64,000 bases of DNA from CBDDBK01 sp965225715 (GCA_965225715.1 CBDDBK010000004.1:186001-250000), one strand, 5' to 3'; positions 32,375-41,787 are shown, numbered from the stretch's first letter. A program made the numbers and translations. Notes: generated from the letters alone by a model not told the origin.

Positions 32375-33607
32375 ATGCAAAATATACAAAACACATTATA
32401 CACTGGTGATAATTTATTTATATTGAATGGTTTAAATAGTAAATTGATAGATTTAATCTATTTAGATCCACCGTTTAATACCAAAAGGACTTATTCTGCA
32501 CCTATTGCTAGCAAGTCATCAGGTGCAAGTTTTAAGGACATGTGGACATGGAAGGATGTTAATGATGCCTATTTAGAAAATTTGATCGATAGATATCCTT
32601 CATTACTTAAATTCATACAATGTATAGGAGGTATACATAGCAAAGCTATGATGTCATATATTATTTATATGACACAGCGAATTATAGAGATGCATAGAAT
32701 ATTAAAAGATAGCGGTAGTTTATATGTACATGTAGACCCTACGGCAAGTCATTATCTTAAAATAGTATTGGATGAAATATTTGGAAAACAGAACTTTAGA
32801 AATGAAATTATTTGGGGTTACCGCACCGGAGGAAGTTCTAAAAAGAAATTTAGTAAAAAACATGATATTCTTTTTTACTACACTAAAACAAAAAATTTTA
32901 CTTTTAATATGCTTAAAGAAAAAAATTATACTAAAAGCAAATACCGAAAAGAAGGCATAATCAATTATGGTCAAGGAAATACAGAGTTTTTTAGAGATGA
33001 AAATGGTGTCTACAATCTCATAAATATGAGAGATATATGGAATATACCTTACATAAACAGCCAGTCTAAAGAACGAACAGGTTACCCCACCCAAAAACCC
33101 CTAGCGTTATTAAACCGAATTATAAAAGCAGGAAGCAATGAAGGTGATCTAATTTTAGATCCTTTCTGTGGTTGTGCTACTACTTGTGTATCTGCCCAAA
33201 AACTAAACAGAAAATGGATAGGCATTGATATAGAAAAAAAATCAGTAGATGTCTTAATAAATAGATTGAGTGATGATGCGGGGTTATTTAAAAACTTTAT
33301 TCATACTGAAAAAATACCTCAGCGTACTGATATAGAAATTGTGTCTAAAAATAGTTCTGTTAAAGAACGTCTATATAAACAACAAAAAGGCAAATGTAAT
33401 GGATGTAATAATCCTATGAGAATTATAGATTTTGATATAGATCATATTATACCAAAGTCTAAAGGTGCTAGCGACCATTATGAAAATTATCAACTTCTTT
33501 GTGGAAACTGCAATAAAGTAAAAGGCAACAGACCTATGGAATATCTACGAACAAAAATAAAAGCCAAAGAGGATTTATTAAATAAACAACTTTCTTTTGG
33601 GGATTGA
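32375..33607 (+). CDS. Beta-class DNA methyltransferase fused to an HNH nuclease domain
   Basis: A 410-residue two-domain protein. Residues 1-300 are a methyltransferase with motif order IV (LDPPFNT, residues 30-36), target-recognition segment, then motif I (LDPFCGCATT, 261-270) and WIGIDI; this order defines the beta class (N6-adenine or N4-cytosine). Residues 338-390 form an HNH domain with C341-x2-C344, D356-H357, N371 and C376-x2-C379. A methylase and a nuclease in one short chain could act as a self-contained restriction-modification enzyme, or the HNH part could nick unmodified DNA. The next gene, 135 bp downstream on the same strand, is an HTH plus ImmA/IrrE-type protease. No separate specificity subunit is visible. 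Confidence 0.85.
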   Translation: MQNIQNTLYTGDNLFILNGLNSKLIDLIYLDPPFNTKRTYSAPIASKSSGASFKDMWTWKDVNDAYLENLIDRYPSLLKFIQCIGGIHSKAMMSYIIYMTQRIIEMHRILKDSGSLYVHVDPTASHYLKIVLDEIFGKQNFRNEIIWGYRTGGSSKKKFSKKHDILFYYTKTKNFTFNMLKEKNYTKSKYRKEGIINYGQGNTEFFRDENGVYNLINMRDIWNIPYINSQSKERTGYPTQKPLALLNRIIKAGSNEGDLILDPFCGCATTCVSAQKLNRKWIGIDIEKKSVDVLINRLSDDAGLFKNFIHTEKIPQRTDIEIVSKNSSVKERLYKQQKGKCNGCNNPMRIIDFDIDHIIPKSKGASDHYENYQLLCGNCNKVKGNRPMEYLRTKIKAKEDLLNKQLSFGD

Positions 33608-33742
33608 GTGTTAATATTAAAAATTTTATTGTCCTATGCTATAATTAGTTGAAATTAAAAGGTAAATTTACCTTTACTTATGTTTTAATTGATAAAAAAT
33701 ACTTAATTCTACATAAAATTTACCTTTTTGCATATACTTATT

Positions 33743-34948
33743 ATGGAAAGCGAACTATTAGAAATATTGGATAAAAGCTTTAATAAAGGTGACTCACTTG
33801 AAGAATTATTCAAAAAAAAAATAACATTAGTTGGATTAACTAAAACCCAATTTGAAAAATTTGCAAATATTCAAAGGAGAACTTTAGATGGTATTCTCAA
33901 CAAAACTTCTCAACAAACTGATATAGTGAGTTTGATAAAAGTAGGTGAGTTTTTAGAACTTAAACTAAAAGACTTATTAATACTTCATTTCAAAGATCGA
34001 CCAGTTGACGATATAGAACAACTCATGAGTACCATGAAAATGACTACTATTCATAAAAATTTCGATTTAAAAGCCCTAAGTCAAATAGGTTTTATAGGCA
34101 AAAATATATCTGCTAACGATTTTGAAAAAAAAATATGTCAATTTTTTGGGTTTGCTTCTATTCATGAGTTAAAAAAAATTGATGCGGTTTTATACAGCAA
34201 AGCAAAAAGACCTTTCTCTGATAAGCAAAAAGATTTTTGGATTAAATCTTCTTATTTTTATTTTCAATACATTAATAACCCAAACGACTATTCAAGAAAT
34301 GATTTAATAGATTTAATCCCTAAGATTAAACCCTATACGCAAGATGAAAAGAATGGGTTATTAACTGTTTTTCAAGCCCTTTATAAAATTGGGATTACTG
34401 TAGTTTTTCAACCAAAACTCCCAAATACTCATGTTAAAGGTGCCACTTTTAAGGTTAATAGTAAACCTTGTATTGTCATAACAGATTATAATAAAAATTA
34501 CTCGACGGTTTGGTTTAGTTTAATTCATGAATTATATCATGTACTTTTTGATTTAGACGAAATACAAACGTATCATTTATCTGATGAAACAATTGATTTA
34601 TTTCTTATTGAAAAAAAAGCTAATGAATTTACGGCAAAATATTTTTTGTCTCAAGAAAAAATGAAAAGAATAGAGGGGCTTATTAATAACCCTTCTTCTG
34701 TTGATATGTATGCAAAAAAATGGAAAGTTCATCCTTCAATAATTTATGGACAATATCAATGGAAACAACATGAACTAGGTAAAAATTATTGGGGCGCTTT
34801 TAAAGAATATTTTCCAGATCTAAAATTAGTCACCAAAAACTTGGCTGTATTAGACTGGAAAACAGAATCTTTAGAATTTTTGTCTAATAATTCTAAAAAA
34901 ATCCTAAATCCTGAAGAGAAAACTATAAAAATAAACATTAAACTATAA
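33743..34948 (+). CDS. XRE-like HTH regulator fused to ImmA/IrrE-type metallopeptidase
   Basis: I choose the ATG at 33743 (401 residues) over a TTG 15 bp upstream. Residues about 32-80 look like an XRE-type helix-turn-helix (LTKTQFEKFANIQRRTLDGIL). Residues about 205-310 are a zinc peptidase of the ImmA/IrrE (COG2856) type with H262-E-L-Y-H266 and the downstream glutamates in EKKANEFTAKYF. Proteins of this class cleave repressors after a stress signal, in prophages, conjugative elements and DNA-damage responses. Adjacent to a methyltransferase-HNH gene, it may control it or sense DNA damage caused by it; this is inference. Both genes share the low-GC style of the host. Confidence 0.82.
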   Translation: MESELLEILDKSFNKGDSLEELFKKKITLVGLTKTQFEKFANIQRRTLDGILNKTSQQTDIVSLIKVGEFLELKLKDLLILHFKDRPVDDIEQLMSTMKMTTIHKNFDLKALSQIGFIGKNISANDFEKKICQFFGFASIHELKKIDAVLYSKAKRPFSDKQKDFWIKSSYFYFQYINNPNDYSRNDLIDLIPKIKPYTQDEKNGLLTVFQALYKIGITVVFQPKLPNTHVKGATFKVNSKPCIVITDYNKNYSTVWFSLIHELYHVLFDLDEIQTYHLSDETIDLFLIEKKANEFTAKYFLSQEKMKRIEGLINNPSSVDMYAKKWKVHPSIIYGQYQWKQHELGKNYWGAFKEYFPDLKLVTKNLAVLDWKTESLEFLSNNSKKILNPEEKTIKINIKL

Positions 34949-35039
34949 CTACCTTTATTTCAATTATTTAACAATTAAAAAGTAAAAAACCCTTTTAATA
35001 ACTACTCAAGAATTATTTAATCAATTTATTTCAGTTCAA

Positions 35040-36596
35040 ATGAAATCATTTTTCTTCCATCTTAACGCATTATATTTAGTTGTTCTATTATTTAGTTGCC
35101 AGAAAGTAAATCAAAAACTTGATAATTCAACTGAACAAGTTTCTGATTTAACCTTTTCAGATTCTGTAAGTTATTTTCAAAAACGACAAGAATTAATCAA
35201 AAAAGATAAAGAAAGGCATTTTGGTTATGACATTCAGCTTAACGAAAAAGAAAAACTTGCTGATAAAAAATTACAAGATTTACGTCAAAAACAAATTGAA
35301 GAATATAAGAAAGATCATTTCTTTCCCCCTGCTCGGTATTTCTATAAATCTCAAAAAGAGACAGAAGCCACCCAATTATTCAAATATTTTAAAAAAATGC
35401 CCAAAGGTGGTTTATTGCATACCCATAGCGCTGCTTTAGGCAATTTTAGTTGGATAGTTGAACAAGCAACGACCTTACCCAATAGTTATGTCTATTGGGC
35501 AGATGATAATGAAAAGTTTGTGAAAGGTCAGCTTGGTTTTTTCAAACCAGAAACTGCACCTAAAGGCTTTATATTAGGAGAAATACTCGCTAAAAACAAT
35601 CCAAATTTTAAAATAGAACTCTTAGATTTACTCACTTTAGACCAACAAAGTAATGCAGATAGGTATCCTATATGGTTGGAGTTTGAAAAAATATTTCAAC
35701 GGATTACAGGTTTTGTTACTTATCAACCTATTTTTAAAGACTTTTTTAGAAATGCCTTAGATAGTCTTTTAGCTGATGGAATTCAACATCTTGAAGTCAG
35801 AGATTTGCTCTATTTTGGTTTATATGATTTAGAACATGAATCAGGTTATTTTTCTTCAGATACTATGGTTCAATATTACCGTGATTTAGAAAAAGAAGTT
35901 CAGGAAAATAATCCTGAATTCACACTTAAACTTATTTATACCGGTTTGCGTTTTTTGCCTAATAAACTTGTAAAGAATTATTTAGAAGATGCTTTTAGAA
36001 TAAGACAACTAAATCCTGACGTTGTAAAAGGTTTTGATTTAGTTGCCGAAGAAGATGCTGGACATACAACGGCTTATTTTTTACCTAATTGGTTAGCTTT
36101 AGATTCTTTAAGTAAAAAATATCAAATTGATATGCCTATGTATTTTCATGGAGGCGAAAGTGATTGGGTTTTTGAAAATAATCTATATGATTTAATTTTA
36201 TTAAATACCAAGCGTATAGGTCACGGCTTCAATCTTTTTCGTTTTCCAAATCTTCAAAAAATTGTAAAAGAAAAAGATATTTGTGTGGAAATCAACCCTT
36301 TAAGTAATCAAATTTTAGGCTATGTCCGGGATTTACGTATTCATCCCGCGACCTACTATTTGGTTCAAAATATTCCTATGATTATTAGTTCCGATGATCC
36401 GGGAGTATTTGGTTATGTCGGCGTAAGCCCAGATTATTGGGCAATATGGATGGCTTGGGATTTAGATTTAAAAAGTCTTAAAAAATTAGTTTTTAACTCA
36501 ATAGTTTATAGTGCTTTATCCGAAAAAGAAAAGAATAAGTCCTTAGATATATTAGAACAAAATTGGCATACATTTATAAATTTCGTGCTTGAATAA
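35040..36596 (+). CDS. Adenosine deaminase-like lipoprotein (ADGF type)
   Basis: A 518-residue protein with a lipoprotein signal (VVLLFSC, Cys at about residue 20) and a charged helical N-terminal domain before the barrel. The metal and catalytic positions of the adenosine/AMP deaminase superfamily are present: GGLLHTHSAALG (HxH), YFHGGES, KRIGHGFNL, and IISSDDPGVFG with the catalytic Asp pair. The long N-terminal domain and export signal fit the growth-factor-like (ADGF/CECR1) subgroup rather than cytoplasmic Add. It probably deaminates adenosine at the cell surface. Confidence 0.85.
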   Translation: MKSFFFHLNALYLVVLLFSCQKVNQKLDNSTEQVSDLTFSDSVSYFQKRQELIKKDKERHFGYDIQLNEKEKLADKKLQDLRQKQIEEYKKDHFFPPARYFYKSQKETEATQLFKYFKKMPKGGLLHTHSAALGNFSWIVEQATTLPNSYVYWADDNEKFVKGQLGFFKPETAPKGFILGEILAKNNPNFKIELLDLLTLDQQSNADRYPIWLEFEKIFQRITGFVTYQPIFKDFFRNALDSLLADGIQHLEVRDLLYFGLYDLEHESGYFSSDTMVQYYRDLEKEVQENNPEFTLKLIYTGLRFLPNKLVKNYLEDAFRIRQLNPDVVKGFDLVAEEDAGHTTAYFLPNWLALDSLSKKYQIDMPMYFHGGESDWVFENNLYDLILLNTKRIGHGFNLFRFPNLQKIVKEKDICVEINPLSNQILGYVRDLRIHPATYYLVQNIPMIISSDDPGVFGYVGVSPDYWAIWMAWDLDLKSLKKLVFNSIVYSALSEKEKNKSLDILEQNWHTFINFVLE

Positions 36597-36624
36597 TTCA
36601 AAAATTAAATATAGAATTATAAAA

Positions 36625-37530
36625 ATGATCATGAAAGTAAAAAAATGGTTAAAAATATCTTTATCCGTTAGTTCAGGAATTATCCTTTTATTAATTATTG
36701 CTTTAAACGTAATGACATCTTGTTTTAGTTTTACTATGAAAAATAAAGAAATATATAAACATTTCAAAAAAAAGAAAATGGGAGTTAAAATAAAATATTA
36801 TGACTTTGAAGGCAAGAAAGTACGCTATATGGAAACAGGTACCAAAAATAAACCTACAGTTATTTTTGTGCATGGGGCTCCGGGAAGTATGACAGGGTTT
36901 ATTGACTTTTTAAGTGATTCTAATCTTAGTGCATCTGCTCATCTTGTTGCCATAGATCGTCCCGGCTACGGAAAATCTGGATTTGGAAAATCTGAAGTTA
37001 CCATTAAAAAGCAAGCTGAAGCTATGGTTAAAGTTTTAGATGATTTATCTATAGATGATTCTGCAATCTTTGTAGGGCATTCTTATGGTGGACCTATTAT
37101 CAGCCGAATTGCTATGGATTATCCTCAAAAAGTAAAATCTTTAATATTAGCAGCACCTGCTATAGACCCAGAACATGAAAAAATTTTTAAAATCTCTTAT
37201 TGGATAGTCAAAGGAAGTCCACTGAGATGGATTATACCACGAGGATTTAAAGTCGCTAATGATGAAAAACTTAACCATATTGATGAACTCAACAAAATGT
37301 TACCTCTATGGGAAAAAATTACTGTTCCCGTAACTTTAATACACGGGAAAAAAGACGGACTTGTTCCGTTTCAAAATGCTACTTTTGGACAAAAAGTTTT
37401 GGTAAATAGCCCTTTAAGAATGGTAACTAAAGATGATATGGGGCATTTAATTCCTTGGCAAAATCCAACACTTATCTATGATGCTATTCATAATTATTTA
37501 ATTAAGAAAGATCTTAAAAACGTTAAGTAG
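36625..37530 (+). CDS. Membrane-anchored alpha/beta hydrolase
   Basis: The frame opens at a TTG overlapping the previous stop, but the ATG at 36625 (or 36631) is the better start and gives about 302 residues. An N-terminal hydrophobic helix (SVSSGIILLLIIALNVMTSC) anchors the protein or serves as signal. The hydrolase domain has FVHGAPGS (oxyanion), DRPGYGKSG, GHSYGGP (nucleophile Ser), HGKKDGLVP (Asp) and DMGHLIPW (His). The substrate is unknown. It follows the deaminase-like gene by 28 bp and may be co-transcribed with it. Confidence 0.82.
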   Translation: MIMKVKKWLKISLSVSSGIILLLIIALNVMTSCFSFTMKNKEIYKHFKKKKMGVKIKYYDFEGKKVRYMETGTKNKPTVIFVHGAPGSMTGFIDFLSDSNLSASAHLVAIDRPGYGKSGFGKSEVTIKKQAEAMVKVLDDLSIDDSAIFVGHSYGGPIISRIAMDYPQKVKSLILAAPAIDPEHEKIFKISYWIVKGSPLRWIIPRGFKVANDEKLNHIDELNKMLPLWEKITVPVTLIHGKKDGLVPFQNATFGQKVLVNSPLRMVTKDDMGHLIPWQNPTLIYDAIHNYLIKKDLKNVK

Positions 37531-37613
37531 AAATAGAAAACAAAAAAGGCAACTCTTTTGGCTCCATACAACTAGTAGTTAGTTAAAGAATTCTCAATTT
37601 TTTATTTTTATAA

Positions 37614-37979
37614 ATGCAAATAACAACCCCATATCAACGAGGTAGGCATATTATTATTGATCTATATGGCTGTAATAAGAAAATATTAAACAACTTAAAA
37701 CAAATAGAAAATATTACAATAGAAGCAGCTAAAGCAGCTAAAGTAACTATTTTGAAAACCTATTTTCATCCATTTACGCCTTGTGGTATTTCAGGAATGG
37801 TTCTAATTGCTGAAAGTCATATTAGTATACATACTTGGCCGGAAACTGCTTATGCTGCAGTAGATATTTTCACCTGTGGCAATAGTAGTTTACCCGAAAA
37901 GGCTTCTATTCATTTGATTAAAAAGTTAGAAGCAAAAAAAAATAAGCGGACTTTGCTAGAACGAGGAAATCTAATTTAA
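37614..37979 (+). CDS. speD: S-adenosylmethionine decarboxylase proenzyme
   Basis: Makes decarboxylated SAM for spermidine synthesis. The 121-residue small form carries the self-cleavage site in IAESHISIHTWPE (cleavage before Ser, which becomes pyruvoyl) and the closing YAAVDIFTCGN. Spermidine synthase (speE) is not in the window. It is convergent with the NlpC/P60 gene. Confidence 0.95.
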   Translation: MQITTPYQRGRHIIIDLYGCNKKILNNLKQIENITIEAAKAAKVTILKTYFHPFTPCGISGMVLIAESHISIHTWPETAYAAVDIFTCGNSSLPEKASIHLIKKLEAKKNKRTLLERGNLI

Positions 37980-38001
37980 TATTCTCAATATTTTTGACGA
38001 G

Positions 38002-38036
38002 AAAAAATCCACAAGATTTTATAAAATCTTGTGGAT
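38002..38036 (-). terminator. Rho-independent terminator of the NlpC/P60 gene
   Basis: A perfect palindrome ATCCACAAGATTTTA / TAAAATCTTGTGGAT (38007-38036) is followed on the minus strand by six T. On the plus strand there is no T run, so it serves mainly the minus-strand gene, though the hairpin also lies downstream of speD. Confidence 0.88.
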
Positions 38037-38060
38037 AGGGCTACCATTAAAAAATTGTAT

Positions 38061-38678
38061 TTAATAAATCACTCGTTTAACCCCAACGACTAGCTTCCTC
38101 CAATAAGGGCTATGAAGATTATCTTCAGTTACACCTCTACTTGTAGAAGCATGTATAAAACGAATATGATTTTTCTTGTTCTTCACATCTGTAACCATAC
38201 CAACATGAGTTATTCTTTTACCTCCGGGATAAGTAAAAAATATTAAATCTCCTTTTTTGGTATTCTTAAGATTAACAGTTTTACCTGATTTAAATTGCTC
38301 TTTAGAAGATCTCGGCAACTTTTTGACAGGTTTATAAGATAAATAAATTAAACCGGAACAATCAAGTCCTCTTTTTGAAAGTCCACCAAACTTATAAGGT
38401 GTTCCCTTATAAGTTCTTGCCATCTTAATCACTTTATTAGCCTTTGGATGATCTTTGGAATGACGACTAATTGATTTTAACCTGTGTTTTTTAGAACGCT
38501 TTATTTTTCTTTCATGACTATTAACATGACTATGTTGAGTTTTTATTTTTGTTAACTCAATCTGTTGCTTTGTCTCAGTTCCATCATCTTTGGAAACACT
38601 AAGCCTTTGCACAGGTTTACAAGATGCAAAAACAAAAAGACTTGTAAGTATAATCAGTATATATATATGTAACTTCAT
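38061..38678 (-). CDS. NlpC/P60-family lipoprotein (peptidoglycan endopeptidase)
   Basis: A 205-residue protein with a lipoprotein signal (SLFVFASC, Cys at about residue 20), a basic linker (KRSKKHRLKS) and a C-terminal NlpC/P60 domain. The catalytic Cys is in GLDCSGL, the His in RITHVGMVTD and the third polar residue in FIHAS. It would cut peptide cross-links in the wall from the outer membrane's inner face. It ends at a strong terminator. Confidence 0.93.
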   Translation of the reverse strand: MKLHIYILIILTSLFVFASCKPVQRLSVSKDDGTETKQQIELTKIKTQHSHVNSHERKIKRSKKHRLKSISRHSKDHPKANKVIKMARTYKGTPYKFGGLSKRGLDCSGLIYLSYKPVKKLPRSSKEQFKSGKTVNLKNTKKGDLIFFTYPGGKRITHVGMVTDVKNKKNHIRFIHASTSRGVTEDNLHSPYWRKLVVGVKRVIY

Positions 38679-38832
38679 AAGTATTATTTAGTTTAATTGT
38701 CTATTAAAATAAAATTTGGTTTAGGTTTAATTGTCAAAAAATAGCACAGCAATATAATAAAAACTTTAAAATTACGCTGACTAATGTTTATAACATTTAA
38801 ATAGTGGTTTTGTTTTAAATAATAAAAAACTA

Positions 38833-38926
38833 TTATAGCAAAGCTATTTTATTTTTCGAAACGTTAAGTTTCAATACCAATAGGTTAGAATCCAAAAAAC
38901 TCTCTTTTTCAAATGACCTGAGTATA
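38833..38926. repeat. 94-bp dispersed repeat, copy B
   Basis: It is about 95 percent identical to 13397-13490 and in the same orientation. Its right edge touches the stop codon of the POT transporter gene (38927-38929), so it forms the very start of that gene's 3' untranslated region. Confidence 0.8.
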
Positions 38927-40618
38927 TCATGATGTCCTAATGTCTTCGGCATTATGAGTTAGGGCTTTTAATTTTTTTAGAAATAAAAGCAAAAGTATAC
39001 CTGCTATGACTGTAAAAAATAAAATTCCTATGAAAGTTTTAAACTCTTGTTCATTTTGAATTTCTTCAATCGTTAAACGACCTTCGTAGATATTGTTATC
39101 ATTCAAAGTAAAGGCAATTTTGGCATGATAAGGTTCTGTATAAGAAGTATTTTCAAGATTGCTCTGAATCCGTTTCTTATTATCTGTATCAAACCTTATA
39201 TTTTCAGTTAGTAGCTCATTGTTAGTGAAGTCATTAATGGTAATAGATCCATTTTCATTTTGATATAGACTTGTTTTAATTTCAAAAGATTTTGTATTAT
39301 CATGAATAGCCTTTTGAATGTCTTGATTGGTCAAATTATCAAGGTTTGATTTAATTAGACTAACTTCAATTGGTTCTATTTGAGAAGATTCACCTATATA
39401 TCCTGCTACAAAATTTCCCATTCCCGTACAAGCAAAATAAATGCCCATCATGATAGAAGCATATTTAACAGGTGATAATTTAGTGATAAATGAAAGGGCA
39501 ACAGGCGAAACACAAAGTTCCCCAATGGTATGTAAAAGATAAGCTAGTATTAGCCAAATCATCGATGCTTTTCCAAATGCTTCTGATCCGGATTCTTGAC
39601 TAGCTATGCCCATGGCTAAAAACCCCAAACCCATAATCATAGTACCTATTGCCATTTTAAAGATAGCTGATTCTTCTTTGCCTTTTAAACGTCTTTTAAT
39701 CCAAAAGCTTGCTACTACTAATCCAAAGACTAAAATAAAGAAAGGGTTTGCCGACTGAAATACAGCAGCTGGAAGTTCATAATTAATAAATGAAATGAAA
39801 CGATCAATTTTATCGTTGGCATATATATTCATTAGACCACCTGCTTGTTCAAAAGCACCCCAGAAAACAATGACAATTAAAAATGATAAAGCTAAAACAA
39901 TAACTCTATCTTTTTCTATTTTGGTTAAAGGACGTTTATAGTCTTTTTTAGAATTAGAATCCGGTTTTCCTATAAAATCACCTATTCCTTTTAGGTATTT
40001 TTGTCCCCATATAAATGTTATTTGTCCAATCAACATGCCTACTCCTGCTAATCCAAAACCATAATGCCATCCATAGATTTCTGCCACAAATGGAACAGTT
40101 ATAGCAGCTAGAAAAGCTCCAAGATTAATACCGATATAAAAAATAGTGAATCCTTTATCTCGTCGAATATCACCTTGTTTATATAAACCACCTACCATTG
40201 TAGAAATATTAGGCTTTAAACCACCTACTCCTAAAATGATAAGCGTTAATCCAGTAAAAAAAGCCAATTCTCCATGTATTGCCAGCACAAGATGGCCTAT
40301 ACAAAGTAAAGCTCCTCCTAAAATAACCGATTTCTTTTGTCCCAAAAACTTATCTGCTAATATACCACCAGGTATAGAAACTAAATAAACCAACATGGTA
40401 TAATATTTGTATAATTCTATGGCTTCTTTTGAAGTCCAGCCTAAGCCTCCAAAAGGATCGTCTTTAATAGCGGTATAAATAAATAAAACCAAAATACCCC
40501 GCATACCATAATAGCTAAAACGTTCCCAAAGCTCGGTGAGAAAAAGAATAATAAGCCCTTTGGGATGTCCCAACCAAGTTTGTTCATATTCAGACGATAA
40601 TGTTTGTTTCATATTCAA
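38927..40618 (-). CDS. POT-family proton-coupled peptide transporter with extra extracytoplasmic domain
   Basis: A 563-residue member of the peptide transporter (POT/PTR2) branch of the major facilitator superfamily. The ExxERFxYY signature is present in ELWERFSYYGMRG, and FYIGINLGAF marks helix 5. About 12-14 membrane helices are expected. Between the helix ending NFVAGYIGE and the last helix (TFIGILFFTVIAGILLLLF) lies an insert of about 115 polar residues that most bacterial POT proteins lack, predicted to be outside the inner membrane. A 94-bp dispersed repeat abuts the stop. Confidence 0.9.
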   Translation of the reverse strand: MNMKQTLSSEYEQTWLGHPKGLIILFLTELWERFSYYGMRGILVLFIYTAIKDDPFGGLGWTSKEAIELYKYYTMLVYLVSIPGGILADKFLGQKKSVILGGALLCIGHLVLAIHGELAFFTGLTLIILGVGGLKPNISTMVGGLYKQGDIRRDKGFTIFYIGINLGAFLAAITVPFVAEIYGWHYGFGLAGVGMLIGQITFIWGQKYLKGIGDFIGKPDSNSKKDYKRPLTKIEKDRVIVLALSFLIVIVFWGAFEQAGGLMNIYANDKIDRFISFINYELPAAVFQSANPFFILVFGLVVASFWIKRRLKGKEESAIFKMAIGTMIMGLGFLAMGIASQESGSEAFGKASMIWLILAYLLHTIGELCVSPVALSFITKLSPVKYASIMMGIYFACTGMGNFVAGYIGESSQIEPIEVSLIKSNLDNLTNQDIQKAIHDNTKSFEIKTSLYQNENGSITINDFTNNELLTENIRFDTDNKKRIQSNLENTSYTEPYHAKIAFTLNDNNIYEGRLTIEEIQNEQEFKTFIGILFFTVIAGILLLLFLKKLKALTHNAEDIRTS

Positions 40619-40987
40619 AAAAAGTAAAAAATAAGGTGTAAATCAAAAATAGGTCTATGTTAGAAATATTATTTTAGCCAAGAAATTAAATAAATTGTTT
40701 AATTTACCCAAACTAATCGTTTAAGTTTTTCAAAAAAGCCTAAAAGTCTAAAACTAATTATTAATAAGTTTGTAAATCAATATTTTTTATAAAAACCCAA
40801 TAATTTCCAATATTTGACTTTACAATGACTATGAATCATGAAAATTGTAATCTTAAAAATCAATAAGTTAATTTTATAAAATATAAATATACTAATTTTA
40901 AATAATTGATTATCAATATAATAAAAAATTCAAACTGTTGACTCTATAAAATTTTAAATTAATCTTATACTTTTTTATAAGAAAGCC
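40619..40987. other. Gene-free stretch between divergent genes
   Basis: It contains the palindrome TTGATTATCAA (40906-40916) and a segment (40771-40822) loosely similar to 2608-2665. No promoter box is convincing for either flanking gene. No gene is visible. Confidence 0.4.
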
Positions 40988-41587
40988 TTGCATGGAAAAA
41001 AAGCTGTTTTTTTTATGCTTATTTCGACTTTATTTTTTACAACACTTCATTTTACAGTAGGGTATCTAGATCACTTTCCTACTTTTGAACTTATTTTTTT
41101 TCGATCTATAGGTTCTGTAATTTGTGGGGTGGTTTTTTTGAAGAAAAGTAAAATTCCTTTATTGGGTAATAATAAAAAAATACTGGTTGTTAGGGCTATA
41201 GTAGGACTTATATCAGTGAGTTTATTTTTTAAATCTATTGATTTAATGCCTTTAGGCACAGCTGTATCGTTAAGATATATCTCTCCTTTTTTTACAGCGG
41301 TTTTTGCAGTTGTTTTTTTAAAAGAAAAGATCAAAAAAATACAATGGTTATTTTTTGGAACAGCTTTTAGTGGTGTTATACTATTAAAAGGTTTTGATTT
41401 TAGAATATCAGCTTTAGGTCTTTTTATTGTTTTAACTTCAGCCTTTTTTAGTGGGCTGGTCTATGTGATTATACGCAAAATAGGTAATACAGAACATCCA
41501 ATTGTTGTAGTCAATTCTATAATAGACTCTATGTACTATTTTTTTGTATGGGATAAAATACACAAAATGTATTTTATTAAAAACTAA
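40988..41587 (+). pseudogene. EamA/DMT-family transporter, truncated
   Basis: The 199-codon frame matches the first half of an EamA (RhaT-type) drug/metabolite transporter: FELIFFRSIGSVICG, GTAVSLRYISPFFTA, and helices 1-6. After HPIVVVN the sequence becomes unrelated (SMYYFFVWDKIHKMYF) and stops, whereas intact members have ten helices and about 290 residues. The break coincides with the left end of a small inverted-repeat element (41521-41640), and no second half is found downstream. The 5' end is also suspect: the frame has only a TTG start, while an ATG at 40992 is out of frame across a run of seven A, as if one base had been lost. Confidence 0.75.
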
Positions 41588-41640
41588 ATATTTCAAAATG
41601 TCTAAAATCACCAAAAAATTTTACAATATAGGGTCTAATT
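41521..41640. mobile_element. Small inverted-repeat element at the break of the EamA gene
   Basis: The left end AATAGACTCTATGTA (41521-41535) and the complement of the right end (AATTAGACCCTATATTGTA, 41622-41640) are imperfect inverted repeats. The right 55 bp match 10791-10844. The 120-bp element contains the false C-terminus and stop codon of the truncated transporter. No clear target duplication is seen. Confidence 0.55.
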
Positions 41641-41787
41641 TAAGGAGTAAATCCGAATTTATAATTTTTAAATACTATTTGGTATAAAAACTTATATCAT
41701 TTTTTATGCTATAATATATTGATAGTGAAGATATTATTTTATAGTTATATTCTGTATATAGGTAAATTTTACCAAAATACTAAAAAT

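Noticed and set aside
32720..33094. 124-codon frame antisense to the methyltransferase-HNH gene
   Set aside because: The plus strand encodes clear methyltransferase motifs across the whole stretch.
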